Shown one piece after another: positions 48,117-56,937 of a stretch of 64,000 nucleotides of DNA (position 1 is the first letter of the stretch; the number at the start of each line of letters is the position of its first letter). Source of the DNA: GCA-2746795 sp964643965 (lineage in GTDB: Bacteria > Chloroflexota > Anaerolineae > Promineifilales > Promineifilaceae); contig CAZXVH010000014.1 of NCBI GenBank assembly GCA_964643965.1, forward strand, positions 1 to 64,000. The letters run 5' to 3'. A program made the translations under genes and the position numbers. The notes below the pieces were generated by a model. That model searched no databases, was not told the DNA's origin, and saw nothing but the letters and a program-made list of their open reading frames with translations.

Positions 48117-49073
48117 TCAATTGACCGCATCTACCCAAAATTCGGTCGGGCAATTACCTTGAGGCCGCATTTCTTCAGCCGGAAACAAGGCTGAAAAATC
48201 AGCCACCGTTGCCAATTCCTTTTTGAGTACCAGCCGAATTTCAGTGAGCAGGCTGACGCCGCCCACCTCATTGCAGCGCAGGGAGAGGTAATCAGCGCTG
48301 CCCGGCCCAAATTCCGCTTCAAACTCACGCAATAGATCAGAGCGCGACACTTCCCGGCCAATATGAGCGGCTACGACCTGATTGAACTCCGTTTGGGCGA
48401 ACTGCGCCGCCAACGCATTGCTCAAGGCGAAATAGGCGTCGGCGTCCATGCCGGCGCAAACGCCGTGCTTGTACCACTCGTGGTGATCTAAACATGAAGC
48501 CACGCCTGGCATATAGAGGCTCAGATCGTGGGCAACGGCCGTTGACAAAGCCAAATCCGGCAATTCACACCACTCCCCCGCTTTGTCGGCGCTGACGAGG
48601 GCGGATGGCTGGGCACAGTAAGCAAAAGAGTGGGAGGGATCGTCTGCCTGGTTAGGCCACAGCCCGTGCAAGACAAAGTTCGTGGCATCATAACGGTCGC
48701 GGGTTTGGCTGGCGCATTCCGGTTTGCGGCTTTGGCTCTCACAAAAGGCGGGCTGCCAGCTCAACGCCAGGACGTAGTAGTCGAAATCGCCATCGGCATT
48801 GGCCCAGGGCATATCGCTATGTGTGGGTATGGGGAGATTGGTAGGGGCCACCTCTACCACAACTGCTTCCTGCGCCTCGGGTACGTCATTCGACGACAAC
48901 GAATCAGCCACCACCGTCGCCGCTACAGTTGTTATCTCCTCTGGCAGCGCTTCACCGCGCAGGCTGAGCAGCCCATTAACGCCTAAAATCAACAGCGCCA
49001 GGATCAACAAAATCGCGCCGCCATGTTTGCCGGAAATATGGATGTTTGTCTTTTTTGATTGTTTAGATTTCAT
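48117..49073 (-). CDS. secreted or membrane-anchored ribonuclease T2
   Basis: A 318-residue RNase T2 family enzyme that cuts RNA via a 2',3'-cyclic phosphate. Both active-site blocks are intact: CAS1 FVLHGLWPN with its catalytic His, and CAS2 LDHHEWYKHGVCAG with Glu, Lys and His. At least eight cysteines suggest the usual disulphides, so it acts outside the cytoplasm; residues about 17-38 (GGAILLILALLILGVNGLLSL) form an anchor or uncleaved signal. ATG 49073 is chosen because the sequence from there (MKSKQSKKTN) has a normal basic start; the longer frame overlaps the S9 peptidase gene. It probably scavenges RNA as a phosphate or nucleoside source. The peptidase upstream may belong to the same nutrient-recovery transcript. 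Confidence 0.9.
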   Translation of the reverse strand: MKSKQSKKTNIHISGKHGGAILLILALLILGVNGLLSLRGEALPEEITTVAATVVADSLSSNDVPEAQEAVVVEVAPTNLPIPTHSDMPWANADGDFDYYVLALSWQPAFCESQSRKPECASQTRDRYDATNFVLHGLWPNQADDPSHSFAYCAQPSALVSADKAGEWCELPDLALSTAVAHDLSLYMPGVASCLDHHEWYKHGVCAGMDADAYFALSNALAAQFAQTEFNQVVAAHIGREVSRSDLLREFEAEFGPGSADYLSLRCNEVGGVSLLTEIRLVLKKELATVADFSALFPAEEMRPQGNCPTEFWVDAVN

Positions 49074-49093
49074 ACAGTTAGACCTGACTAGTC

Positions 49094-51103
49094 TCACAGG
49101 TATTTATCAAACCAGCGCAAAATATGGTGCAAGCGCTCGATGCGGCGATCCGTGCGGCCGGTGCGGGAAAGGCCATGCGGTTCATCCGGGAAGAGAACCA
49201 GTTCCGTATCGACGCCCAACCGTTTGAGCGCCACAAACAACTGTTCCCCCTGCTCTTGCGCCACGCGGTAATCCGCCTGGCTGTGGATCACCAGCGTGGG
49301 TGTTTGAGCGCCGCCCACATATTTCATGGGAGATTGCGCCCAGTACGTCTCTAAATTCTCAAATGGCGGTTTGTCTTCGCCGAAGGTTTGTTGAAAGGCC
49401 CAGTTGACGTCGCTAGAGCCCCACATGCTCACCAGATTATTGACGCCGCGCTGAGACACGGCCGCTTTAAACTGCTGCGAACGGCCGATAATCATGCTGG
49501 TCATATAGCCACCATAACTGCCGCCGGTGACGCCCATGCGCTCCACATCGATGTAGGGCTTTTGCATCATATATTCCCACCACGCCTGCACATCCTCATA
49601 ATCGACGGTTCCCCAGCGGTTCCAGATCGCTTTGCAATGTGCCTCGCCATACCCCTGCCCACCCCGCGGATTGCTGAAATACACCACATAACCGTGCGCC
49701 GCCAGGAAGTAAAATTCGTGCATGAAGGTGTGACCGTACTGCACCTGTGGCCCGCCGTGTATCTCCAAAATAGACGGGTAGGTTTTCTGCGGATCAAAGT
49801 CTGGCGGAAAGAGAATCCAGCCTTGCAGGTCATAGCCATCTCTGGCTTTAAACCACACCTCTTCAATTTCGCCCAAATCTAACTTTTTCAACCAGGATTC
49901 GTTGAAATGGGTCAATTGACGGGAACGGCCGTTTCCCATATCCTGCACCAGCAATTCCCCCGGCCGGGTGAACGTATTCAGCACATAGGCCAGCTTGTCT
50001 TGCTTGTCAGAGAAGGAATAAGGACCAACCGCCCCCTCTGCGGCTACCACCCGTTCCACCACCGGCTCATCCGTCAGCGTCACCGAGCAGAGCATCGTAT
50101 CGCCGTGGCGTGACGCCTGGAAATAAATCTTGTCGCTGTCCGCCGACCAGGTGGGCGGAACCTGCACCCCGCCGGATAGATCGCCTGAGGTGGTATCCAC
50201 GCAATGCCAATCGACGCTGCCTGTCAGGTTGCGGGCGGCGCTGCTGCCGTCCACCGGGATCAGCCAGACGTTAAAATTACGCCACCAAAGGCCGCTGCCT
50301 TCAGCGCCCAGGTAGGCCAGCCAACGGCCGTCTGGCGAAAAAACAAGCAGCATTTTGGGGCCAACAGGCGTATCTAAACGGCGCATTTCGCCGCCGCCAG
50401 CCGGCAGCAGAAACAGGTCGTCATGGCCCTGAGTCAGATCCGGCGCTGCGCTGCGGTTGGAGACAAAGGCAATCGTCTGACCGTCTGGCGACCAGACCGG
50501 GTCGCCTTCATCATGCGTGTCGCCATCCGTCAGTTGAGTGGCTTTGCCGGTTTTGGCAGACACCGTCCAGATATGCCAGCGCTCATCCGGCAGATAGCCC
50601 ACGCCATCATATTTAAAGAAAGTGCGGCTGGTAACATGGCGGGCCACCACGCCCAGCTTTTTTTTCTGCTCATCCTCTTCCCGTTCCAGGGCCGCTTTGT
50701 CTTTTTTCTGTACGCTGCACAATAATGTTTTGCCGTCCGACGACCAGGAGAAATCGCCGATTTGCCCTTTGATGTCGGTTAACGGCCGGGCCTCACCGCC
50801 GCCAAACGGCAGGATGTAGAGCTGGCTCTCTTTTGCATCTTTACGATTAGAGAGGAAGGCCAGGGAACGGCCGTCTGGCGACCAACGCGGTGAGCTATCA
50901 ACTTGATCGCCATAGGTGAACTGTCGCGGAGCGCCGCCGCCGGTAGGAACCAACCACAAGTTGCTGTATTTCTTCTCCGTTTTGCGCTCAATGCGCTGCA
51001 CCGCCAGAATCACATAACGGCCGTCCGGGGAAATGCGGGCGTCATTTATTTGTTGAAACCGGTACAAATCTTCTGCGGAAATGTGCTTCTTTTTCTGAGC
51101 CAT
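49094..51103 (-). CDS. S9 family serine peptidase (acylaminoacyl-peptidase/DPP-like)
   Basis: A 669-residue prolyl-oligopeptidase-type enzyme without a signal peptide, so probably cytoplasmic. Residues about 10-400 form a beta-propeller of WD40-like PD repeats (PDGRYVILAVQR, SPRWSPDGRSLAFLSNRKD, DFSWSSDGKTLL, VWSPDGQTIAFVSNRS, FSPDGRWLAYL). The catalytic alpha/beta-hydrolase domain has the nucleophile Ser in GVTGGSYGGYMTS (near 526), the Asp in IHSQADYRV (near 609) and the His in PDEPHGLSR (near 641). It should degrade short peptides or remove N-acetylated residues. It ends 20 bases before the RNase T2 start and is preceded by a repeat-rich gap. Confidence 0.93.
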   Translation of the reverse strand: MAQKKKHISAEDLYRFQQINDARISPDGRYVILAVQRIERKTEKKYSNLWLVPTGGGAPRQFTYGDQVDSSPRWSPDGRSLAFLSNRKDAKESQLYILPFGGGEARPLTDIKGQIGDFSWSSDGKTLLCSVQKKDKAALEREEDEQKKKLGVVARHVTSRTFFKYDGVGYLPDERWHIWTVSAKTGKATQLTDGDTHDEGDPVWSPDGQTIAFVSNRSAAPDLTQGHDDLFLLPAGGGEMRRLDTPVGPKMLLVFSPDGRWLAYLGAEGSGLWWRNFNVWLIPVDGSSAARNLTGSVDWHCVDTTSGDLSGGVQVPPTWSADSDKIYFQASRHGDTMLCSVTLTDEPVVERVVAAEGAVGPYSFSDKQDKLAYVLNTFTRPGELLVQDMGNGRSRQLTHFNESWLKKLDLGEIEEVWFKARDGYDLQGWILFPPDFDPQKTYPSILEIHGGPQVQYGHTFMHEFYFLAAHGYVVYFSNPRGGQGYGEAHCKAIWNRWGTVDYEDVQAWWEYMMQKPYIDVERMGVTGGSYGGYMTSMIIGRSQQFKAAVSQRGVNNLVSMWGSSDVNWAFQQTFGEDKPPFENLETYWAQSPMKYVGGAQTPTLVIHSQADYRVAQEQGEQLFVALKRLGVDTELVLFPDEPHGLSRTGRTDRRIERLHHILRWFDKYL

Positions 51104-51149
51104 ATCAACCTCCGTTCAGGTATGCTCTTTGGGAAATAAAATTCAACCG

Positions 51150-51235
51150 CAATACAGAGAGAGATTTAGAGAAAAAACTCCTTGTCTCTGTGCCCTCTCT
51201 CTGATTCTCTGTATTCCTGTTTTTATGTCACTGTT
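51150..51235. repeat. imperfect inverted repeat rich in CAGAGA/TCTCTG
   Basis: AATACAGAGAGAGATTTAGAG on the left mirrors CTCTCTCTGATTCTCTGTATT on the right. It lies between the S9 peptidase start and the MFS stop, overlapping the latter's last codons. A related run of CACAGAG units is found near 35760-35790. Confidence 0.55.
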
Positions 51236-52427
51236 TTCCTATTTTTGCGGTTTGCGCGATGGGTTCAAACCATCTTTTAGAGAGGGCAAAACTCATCAGG
51301 AGAACGGCCGTTATTGTCAATAAAAAAGCGCCCACATATAGCATATGCCCGCCCCAGGTATCAAACACATAACCGCTGAGGGCGCTGGTGAGCAGCGGTG
51401 AAAGCCCCATAAAACAGGCGCTGCTGATCGCCTGAGCCGTAGACTTCCATTCATCCGGCGCTCGTTCATCAATCAAGCGCACCAACGTTACAAAAAACAG
51501 GGCATAACCGACGCCTTTCACCACCCCGGCGCTTATCAACAAAACGGCCGAAGTAGCCAGGGCGTAACCAACCAATGATAGCGCAAAAACAACCAGCGAC
51601 AGCCAAAAAGTACGCACGGCGGTCAGCCGGGTGATGATGTCGCTGCTGACGTGCATCACCGGCACTTCAATCAAGGCCGACAGGCCAAATAAGAGGCCAA
51701 TCATGAACTCGTTGCCGCTCATTTGCTGCATGTAGATGCCGCCAAAAATATAGGTGCTTAGCAGCGCCGCGCCCATTAAAAAGGAGATAATAAACAGGGT
51801 GAGCAGCCCGGGATCACGCAGCAAATCCAATACCGGGCCGCGATTTTGGCTGTTGACCACCGGGCCGCCTTCCAATTTTCCGGCAAAATAAATGGCAGGC
51901 AGCGCCAGCAACAAGGCGGCGGCAAACATCGGCCTGTAGCCAGTTTGCACCCACACATACCCGCCAATTATCGTCACCAGGGCAAAACCCAACGACCCCC
52001 ACATACGCATACGGCCAAAACTGAGGCGGCGCCGGACCGCCATGCTCGCGATCAAACTATCGCTCAGGGGATTGGTGGGACTACGTAACAAGGCGGTGAT
52101 AAAAACCAGGGGCAAAATGAGCCAAAACGATTGGGGGAAGGCCATCACAGCCACCATGATGCCCCAGCCGACCAGGCTCCACTGCAAAAACTGCACCCGT
52201 TTATGCCAGCGGTCTGCCAGGGATGAGACCAGAGGCGACCAAAGCAAGATCGCCAGCGGCCCCGTCATGCCGATGATCCCAATTTGAAATCCGGTTAAAC
52301 CGAGATTGGCAAAGTAGACGTTGAGGAAAGGATCATAAACACCGACAAAGGCCCAATAAAACAGGTAAAACAAACTGCCAACTGTCAGGGGCAGCATGGC
52401 GCGCGTCGGTAAGCGTTGTGTTGTCAT
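51228..52427 (-). CDS. MFS transporter, LacY/nucleoside-porter-like
   Basis: A 399-residue major facilitator with 12 predicted membrane helices. The start LPLTVGSLFYLFYWAFVGVYDPFLNVYFANLGLTGFQIGIIGMTGPLAILLWSPLVSSLADRWHKR has the family's loop 2-3 (SLADRWHKR) and is characteristic of the MFS_1-like/LacY branch that imports sugars or nucleosides. The substrate cannot be deduced, though nucleoside uptake would fit with a nearby secreted RNase T2. The C-terminus merges into an inverted repeat. It is followed upstream by a DUF6483-like gene on the same strand, 36 bases away. Confidence 0.85.
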   Translation of the reverse strand: MTTQRLPTRAMLPLTVGSLFYLFYWAFVGVYDPFLNVYFANLGLTGFQIGIIGMTGPLAILLWSPLVSSLADRWHKRVQFLQWSLVGWGIMVAVMAFPQSFWLILPLVFITALLRSPTNPLSDSLIASMAVRRRLSFGRMRMWGSLGFALVTIIGGYVWVQTGYRPMFAAALLLALPAIYFAGKLEGGPVVNSQNRGPVLDLLRDPGLLTLFIISFLMGAALLSTYIFGGIYMQQMSGNEFMIGLLFGLSALIEVPVMHVSSDIITRLTAVRTFWLSLVVFALSLVGYALATSAVLLISAGVVKGVGYALFFVTLVRLIDERAPDEWKSTAQAISSACFMGLSPLLTSALSGYVFDTWGGHMLYVGAFLLTITAVLLMSFALSKRWFEPIAQTAKIGKQ

Positions 52428-52463
52428 AATAGATATTCAGATAAAAGCGGTGAGAAACCGCCG

Positions 52464-53129
52464 CTATTCTTCAGGTAATAATTCTTCCAGCCCATCTTCC
52501 ACTTCTGCGCGGGAAAGGCCGCCAGTGTGCAATTCCTCATCGGTTTTCTGGAGCAACCGGCTATAAAAAGTAATGCCCGTTTCCATGGCCTGGCTGTTGT
52601 CCGAATCGGCGTCCAACCACTCAAACAGGGCGTCTTCGGCTTCGGCGAATTCGCCAACGTTTTCGTAGTAGGTCATTAAGGCCAGGCTGGTTTCTGACGG
52701 CAGCAGGACTTCGGCGTCTGCCAGCCGTTCTTGCAATTCAGTGACGGCAGGCAGCACGTCTGGCATGGGAATATCTGGATGGGTATTGATGAGGGCCAGT
52801 TGCAAGTCGAGCGCTTTGAGCAGGCAGTAATCGGCGGCGTCTGCCTGCCCCTGCCATGCTTTAATTTCACCTTGTTGGTAAAAGACGCCGGCCATGAAAA
52901 CGGCCGTTTCTACCCCACCCAGATCATCGCGCATAGACAAATTTGCCAGGATGTCGGCCGTATCCATGCTTAACCAGGCATTGACGCCCAGGCCGGTTAG
53001 CTGGCGCAGGGCGCTGTCTGTGGTTTGCAGCGCTTCATCGTATGCTTCTTTGTCACTTAAGTTTGTGATATGGGCGATAACGGCCGTTAACTGTTCCACC
53101 AACCGCATGAAATAATCTTTTTTATACAT
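52464..53129 (-). CDS. DUF6483-like helical repeat protein
   Basis: A 221-residue all-helical, acidic protein. The start MYKKDYFMRLVEQLTAVIAHITNLSDKEAYDEALQTTDSALRQLTGLG resembles what I remember of DUF6483 proteins (DY..R.IEQL), which argues for the start at 53129 rather than the internal ATG 53108. The middle and end contain TPR-like helix pairs (GEIKAWQGQADAADYCLLKALDLQL; SLALMTYYENVGEFAEAEDALFEWLDA). No enzymatic motif is seen. The role is unknown. It may be transcribed with the MFS gene downstream. Divergent from the GNAT gene at 53276. Confidence 0.6.
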   Translation of the reverse strand: MYKKDYFMRLVEQLTAVIAHITNLSDKEAYDEALQTTDSALRQLTGLGVNAWLSMDTADILANLSMRDDLGGVETAVFMAGVFYQQGEIKAWQGQADAADYCLLKALDLQLALINTHPDIPMPDVLPAVTELQERLADAEVLLPSETSLALMTYYENVGEFAEAEDALFEWLDADSDNSQAMETGITFYSRLLQKTDEELHTGGLSRAEVEDGLEELLPEE

Positions 53130-53275
53130 AGCCAGCCATTTTCCCAGGTATGGTGAGGCGGGGCAAGGGCAATATCTTTTCTAATTCTGGCACAACTGCC
53201 AGAATCTTGTTACAGTCAGGACTCTATACAATTAACTGGATAGGTAATCTCCGGCATTTCATCTATTGGGACACC

Positions 53276-54379
53276 ATGTACGAATTACAGCAAAACCAAT
53301 TCAAACAAACTGAAGCCTTGTTCGCTTCACTCAACCATCATTTAGCTATCGACTCCATTTTAACAGGCATAACCCCCGGTCGTGTATTTGTGGATGACCC
53401 GAAAAAACCGAGAACGGCCGTGGCCTGGTTTAAGCGCCGGGTATTCTTGGCCGGAAACCGCAGCGACCCGGAGATCAACGAAGCGCTCAACGACCTGTTC
53501 AGCCATGCCTATTACCCGGAAATGAAAACCTCTAGTCTGGGGCAAAGCGCCTTTACCCTGGTCTACACGCCTGGTTGGGAACGAGTGATGGACAGTGTGC
53601 TGGCGGGTAAAGACCCCATGCGCGGCCAACGGCTCTACTACCGCCTGGATCCCAGTAAACAAAAATGGCAGGTGCGCATCCCCAAGGAATATGCGCTGCG
53701 CTGGGTTGATGCGGCGCTGTTGGCCGACGACAGCCTGAGTAATCTGGATTATGTGACCAACGAGATGATTTCAGAACGGCCGTCTATCGACGATTTTTTA
53801 GAGAAAAGTTTTGGCGTCTGTGTCATTCATGGGCACGAAATCGTGGCCTGGTGTATGACGGAATACAACATCGGCGGGCGCTGCGAACTGGGCGTTGACA
53901 CAGCGCGGGATCATCAACGGCTGGGACTGGCTATGGCTACCGCTTCTGCCACCATGCGCGAGGCCGCCCGGCGCGACTATACCGAGATCGGCTGGGTATG
54001 CGACGCCGACAACAAACCTTCTATGGCCCTGGCCCGGGAGCTTGGTTTTTCTTTGCAATGCGCCGACGATACCTATTTTGCCTTTTTTGACCCCCAGTTG
54101 AATCTGGGCCTCAATGGCAATATTCAACTGCGCCAGCAAAACTACCAGGAAGCGGCCATGTGGTATGAACAAGCGTTACTGCACCCCAACCCTCCCATAT
54201 GGCTGTTGTGGAATACGGCTATCGTCTGGGCCAATCTGGGCAACCAGGCCAATACCTTTACCTATCTCAACAAAATGATTGACGCCGGCTTCACCGACAA
54301 ACCGTTCTTAACCACTTCCGAACATTTTCGCATCTACCACCGCAGCGCAGAGTGGGCCGCTTTGTTAGCCCGTTTATAG
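53276..54379 (+). CDS. GNAT acetyltransferase with C-terminal TPR-like tail
   Basis: A 367-residue protein. Residues about 140-265 are a GNAT domain of the type found in PF12746 (zwittermicin-resistance-like): FGVCVIHGHEIVAWCMTEYNIGGRCELGVDTARDHQRLGLAMATASATMREAARRDYTEIGWVCDADNKPSMALARELGFSL, with the acetyl-CoA loop in DHQRLGLA. The N-terminal 130 residues are the family's extra domain. The last 90 residues carry TPR-like helices (IQLRQQNYQEAAMWYEQALLHP; LLWNTAIVWANLGNQANTFTYLNKM). ATG 53276 gives a natural start MYELQQNQFKQTEALF; the longer frame has no family support. The substrate is unknown. A fragment that may be from another GNAT gene lies right after it. Confidence 0.8.
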   Translation: MYELQQNQFKQTEALFASLNHHLAIDSILTGITPGRVFVDDPKKPRTAVAWFKRRVFLAGNRSDPEINEALNDLFSHAYYPEMKTSSLGQSAFTLVYTPGWERVMDSVLAGKDPMRGQRLYYRLDPSKQKWQVRIPKEYALRWVDAALLADDSLSNLDYVTNEMISERPSIDDFLEKSFGVCVIHGHEIVAWCMTEYNIGGRCELGVDTARDHQRLGLAMATASATMREAARRDYTEIGWVCDADNKPSMALARELGFSLQCADDTYFAFFDPQLNLGLNGNIQLRQQNYQEAAMWYEQALLHPNPPIWLLWNTAIVWANLGNQANTFTYLNKMIDAGFTDKPFLTTSEHFRIYHRSAEWAALLARL

Positions 54380-54399
54380 CAGGGGCCGCATGAACTTGA

Positions 54400-54564
54400 A
54401 AGCGTGGTGGGGCGCTCTATGATCAGGAGCAGCGGCGAGATGTTCAGATTCCAGGCTTCCGGCGAGAGGTGGTAAGGGAAGTGGCGCGTTATGTGGGGGA
54501 ACGGCCGTTAAACAACGCCAATTTTGTGATGTACAGCCAGCTAACTGCCAGACTACGTGACTAA
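54400..54564 (+). pseudogene. gene fragment, possibly of a GNAT-family protein
   Basis: An open frame of 54 codons with no start, from just after a TGA at 54397 to TAA at 54562. It reads KRGGALYDQEQRRDVQIPGFRREVVREVARYVG, then ERPLNNANFVMYSQLTARLRD. The segment PGFRREVVREVARYV followed by NFVMYSQL resembles, from memory, the start of some Chloroflexota GNAT proteins. It carries AACGGCCGTT (about 54499), so it spent time in this genome before decay. The 210 bases 54380-54589 hold nothing else but a few 8-base-spaced GAC repeats at the end. Confidence 0.45.
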
Positions 54565-54589
54565 ACGACCAAACGATTAAGCGACAAAG

Positions 54590-54799
54590 TTACTCTTCCT
54601 CTGCGCCCGCCTGCACCGTGTCCAGATGAGCCAGCATATCTTCCACGGCCTCAATCACATCTTCTTCCACTTCGGTATGATCGCAAGTTTCACACACCCA
54701 GGTAGGCACTTCTTCTATCTTGATTTCCTGATCATCAATCTCAACCAGATAGTCGAGCAATTCTTCGGTCATGGGGGCATTGCAAAAGGGACATTTCAT
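54590..54799 (-). CDS. YgiT/MqsA-type zinc-finger protein
   Basis: A 69-residue protein with two CxxC pairs: MKCPFCNAPMTEELLDYLVEIDDQEIKIEEVPTWVCETCDHTEVEEDVIEAVEDMLAHL. This is the zinc-binding N-terminal domain of MqsA/YgiT antitoxins (type II), but the helix-turn-helix half is absent and no MqsR/RelE-like toxin gene is adjacent. It is preceded by AGGTGG, a good ribosome-binding site, so it is probably expressed. It may be an orphan antitoxin or serve another regulatory function. The acidic C-terminus is unusual for a DNA-binding protein. Confidence 0.8.
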   Translation of the reverse strand: MKCPFCNAPMTEELLDYLVEIDDQEIKIEEVPTWVCETCDHTEVEEDVIEAVEDMLAHLDTVQAGAEEE

Positions 54800-55045
54800 T
54801 TGTTTCCACCTATAAATAGAGACAAAAAGCCAGCATGTGTATGGTCTGCGTCAGATCCAACAACCGCCATTTTTTATCCTGACGTGGGATTCAACACAAA
54901 ATAAATGGCAAAAATCACAATCGTCGCCAACGAATAAAGCGCCAATGCGTTGTTAACATAACGCTTTTATCTCCGAAAAGGGGAATAATCATGGTTTGAC
55001 GCTACCATTGGTTTCAAGAAACGGCCGTCGCCATACCGCATCGTT

Positions 55046-56878
55046 CTACAAATCTGGGGAGGCGCTGCGCCGCTGCCACTGCTCCGACTGGATGTAATCG
55101 AGTGATTGGTGGCGGAAATAGGTGTCGTACAGTTCGGCGTAATGGCCGCCCTCGGCCATGAGCGCTTCATGGCTGCCCTCTTCGATGATCTGCCCCTGCT
55201 GCAAAACGATGATGCGGTTGGCGGAGCGCACAGTGGAGAGGCGGTGGGCGATGATGATGGAAGTGCGCTCCGCCATGATCAGGTCTAGCGCCTGCTGAAT
55301 CTGCGATTCGGTGAAGGGGTCTACGCTGGCGGTGGCTTCATCCAGGATGAAGATACGCGGATTTTGCACCAGCACCCGCGTCAAGGCCACCAACTGCCGC
55401 TGCCCCATCGAGAGGCGTCCACCCCGTTCCCCCACCTCACTTTGCAAGCCTTCAGGCAGCGTTTCCAGCCACTCCCCCTCGCCAATGCGCCGCGCCATGG
55501 CTTCAATCTCGGCGTCGCTGGCTTCGGGTCGGCCGTAGCGGATATTCTCGGCCACGCTGCCGGCAAAAAGAAAGGGTGACTGGGAAACGATGCCTAACTG
55601 CTGCCGGTATGATTCCAGGTTGAACGTGCGAATATCATGGCCGTCGATCTCCAGTTCGCCTTCCTGAAATTCGTAAAAGCGGGCGATGAGTTTGATGATG
55701 CTGGATTTGCCCGCGCCGGTATGCCCCACCAGGGCCACGCTTTCGCCGGGCGGCATGAACAACGTAAATTCCCGCAGCACCTGCTCTTGCTCAGAGTAGC
55801 GGAAGCACACCTTGTCGAAACGAATTTCGCCGCGCAAGGGTGGCGCCGGGAGATCAGCAGTTTGGGTAACGGCCGTTTCCGAATCAATCAGGCCAAACAC
55901 CCGCTCCGCCGCCGCCAACCCTTGCTGGAACTGGCTCCAAAACGCCGACAAGTTGATGATGGGAAACCAAAAGCGGTCCAACGTGGAGACAAAAAGATAC
56001 CAGGCCGCCACACTAATCACCCCCGCCACCGTGCTCAACCCACCAAAATAAACGATAATAGCCGTGGCAATGCCACTCAACACATTCAGCACCGGAAAAA
56101 TATTTGCCAGCACCAGGCTGCGGCGCACATTGATGGTATACGCTTGCCGATTAACCTGGATGAATTCATCGTAAATGGCCTGTTCCTGGCGGAAGTTTTT
56201 GGCGACGCGAATGCCCGTCACCGCTTCTTGAATGGATTTGTTGACTTCGCCTACCGCTCGCGAACTTTGGCGGGTGACGCGCCGCGCCATGCGCCGGAAC
56301 GCCAACGCGGCCCCCACCACAAAGGGCGTCATCGTCAGCGCCATCAGCGTTAATTTCCAGTCGATGGTGAACAACACAATCACCAGAATAAAAGAGGTGA
56401 AAAGCTGGTTGAAGACATCCATGCTGAGGATGATCACCTCGCCGAATTCCTGGGTGTCACTGGTGATACGGCTGACGACACGGCCGGAGCTGTACTCATC
56501 ATAAAAGGAGAGGTCTTGCTCGGCCGCAGCGGTGAAAGCATTGCCGCGCATGGTCATCACCACATCGGCAATCACTTCAACCGTAAGCTGGCGTCGTATC
56601 CAGTTAAAAATCCAGACGGCAAAACCCAGCACAAAGGCGGCGCCAGCCAGCAGCCAGATAAAGGCATCGGTATCCTGCGTGGCCATCACATCCACGCCGC
56701 GGGCCACGAGCAACGGGAAGGCAGCGCCGGCAAAGGCCAGCAGCAGGACAGCAACGATGATGATGATGATTTTTCGCCGGTAGGGACGGAAATAACTCAG
56801 AATTCGCCGAACGAGTTCTTTATCACTGTATTGTCGGTCATAAGCCTCGGCGTCGAGGCCGCGCATGATAGTAGCCAT
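55046..56878 (-). CDS. ABC exporter, membrane + ATPase, homodimer type
   Basis: A 610-residue half-transporter with six membrane helices (about 35-330) and an ATPase domain (about 365-600). All ATP-site residues are standard: Walker A GHTGAGKSS, signature RLSMGQRQLVALTRV (LSMGQ), Walker B IFILDEATASVD with the catalytic Glu, and H-loop IIAHRLSTV. Unlike the pair at 21489/23892 it can work as a homodimer, and its linker and ATPase N-terminal loop contain no repeat-derived sequence. The substrate could be a lipid, peptide or drug. A heptad repeat (AATTATG units, about 56882-56902) lies just upstream of its start. It stands alone between a zinc-finger gene and arginase. Confidence 0.9.
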   Translation of the reverse strand: MATIMRGLDAEAYDRQYSDKELVRRILSYFRPYRRKIIIIIVAVLLLAFAGAAFPLLVARGVDVMATQDTDAFIWLLAGAAFVLGFAVWIFNWIRRQLTVEVIADVVMTMRGNAFTAAAEQDLSFYDEYSSGRVVSRITSDTQEFGEVIILSMDVFNQLFTSFILVIVLFTIDWKLTLMALTMTPFVVGAALAFRRMARRVTRQSSRAVGEVNKSIQEAVTGIRVAKNFRQEQAIYDEFIQVNRQAYTINVRRSLVLANIFPVLNVLSGIATAIIVYFGGLSTVAGVISVAAWYLFVSTLDRFWFPIINLSAFWSQFQQGLAAAERVFGLIDSETAVTQTADLPAPPLRGEIRFDKVCFRYSEQEQVLREFTLFMPPGESVALVGHTGAGKSSIIKLIARFYEFQEGELEIDGHDIRTFNLESYRQQLGIVSQSPFLFAGSVAENIRYGRPEASDAEIEAMARRIGEGEWLETLPEGLQSEVGERGGRLSMGQRQLVALTRVLVQNPRIFILDEATASVDPFTESQIQQALDLIMAERTSIIIAHRLSTVRSANRIIVLQQGQIIEEGSHEALMAEGGHYAELYDTYFRHQSLDYIQSEQWQRRSASPDL

Positions 56879-56937
56879 AGGAAATTATGAATTATGAATT
56901 GTGATCCATGCAGGATGCTCACATGCATCCTTCATTT

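Noticed and set aside
55637..56353. 238-codon open frame on the plus strand
   Set aside because: Antisense to the ABC exporter at 55046, His/Arg-rich and without motifs.
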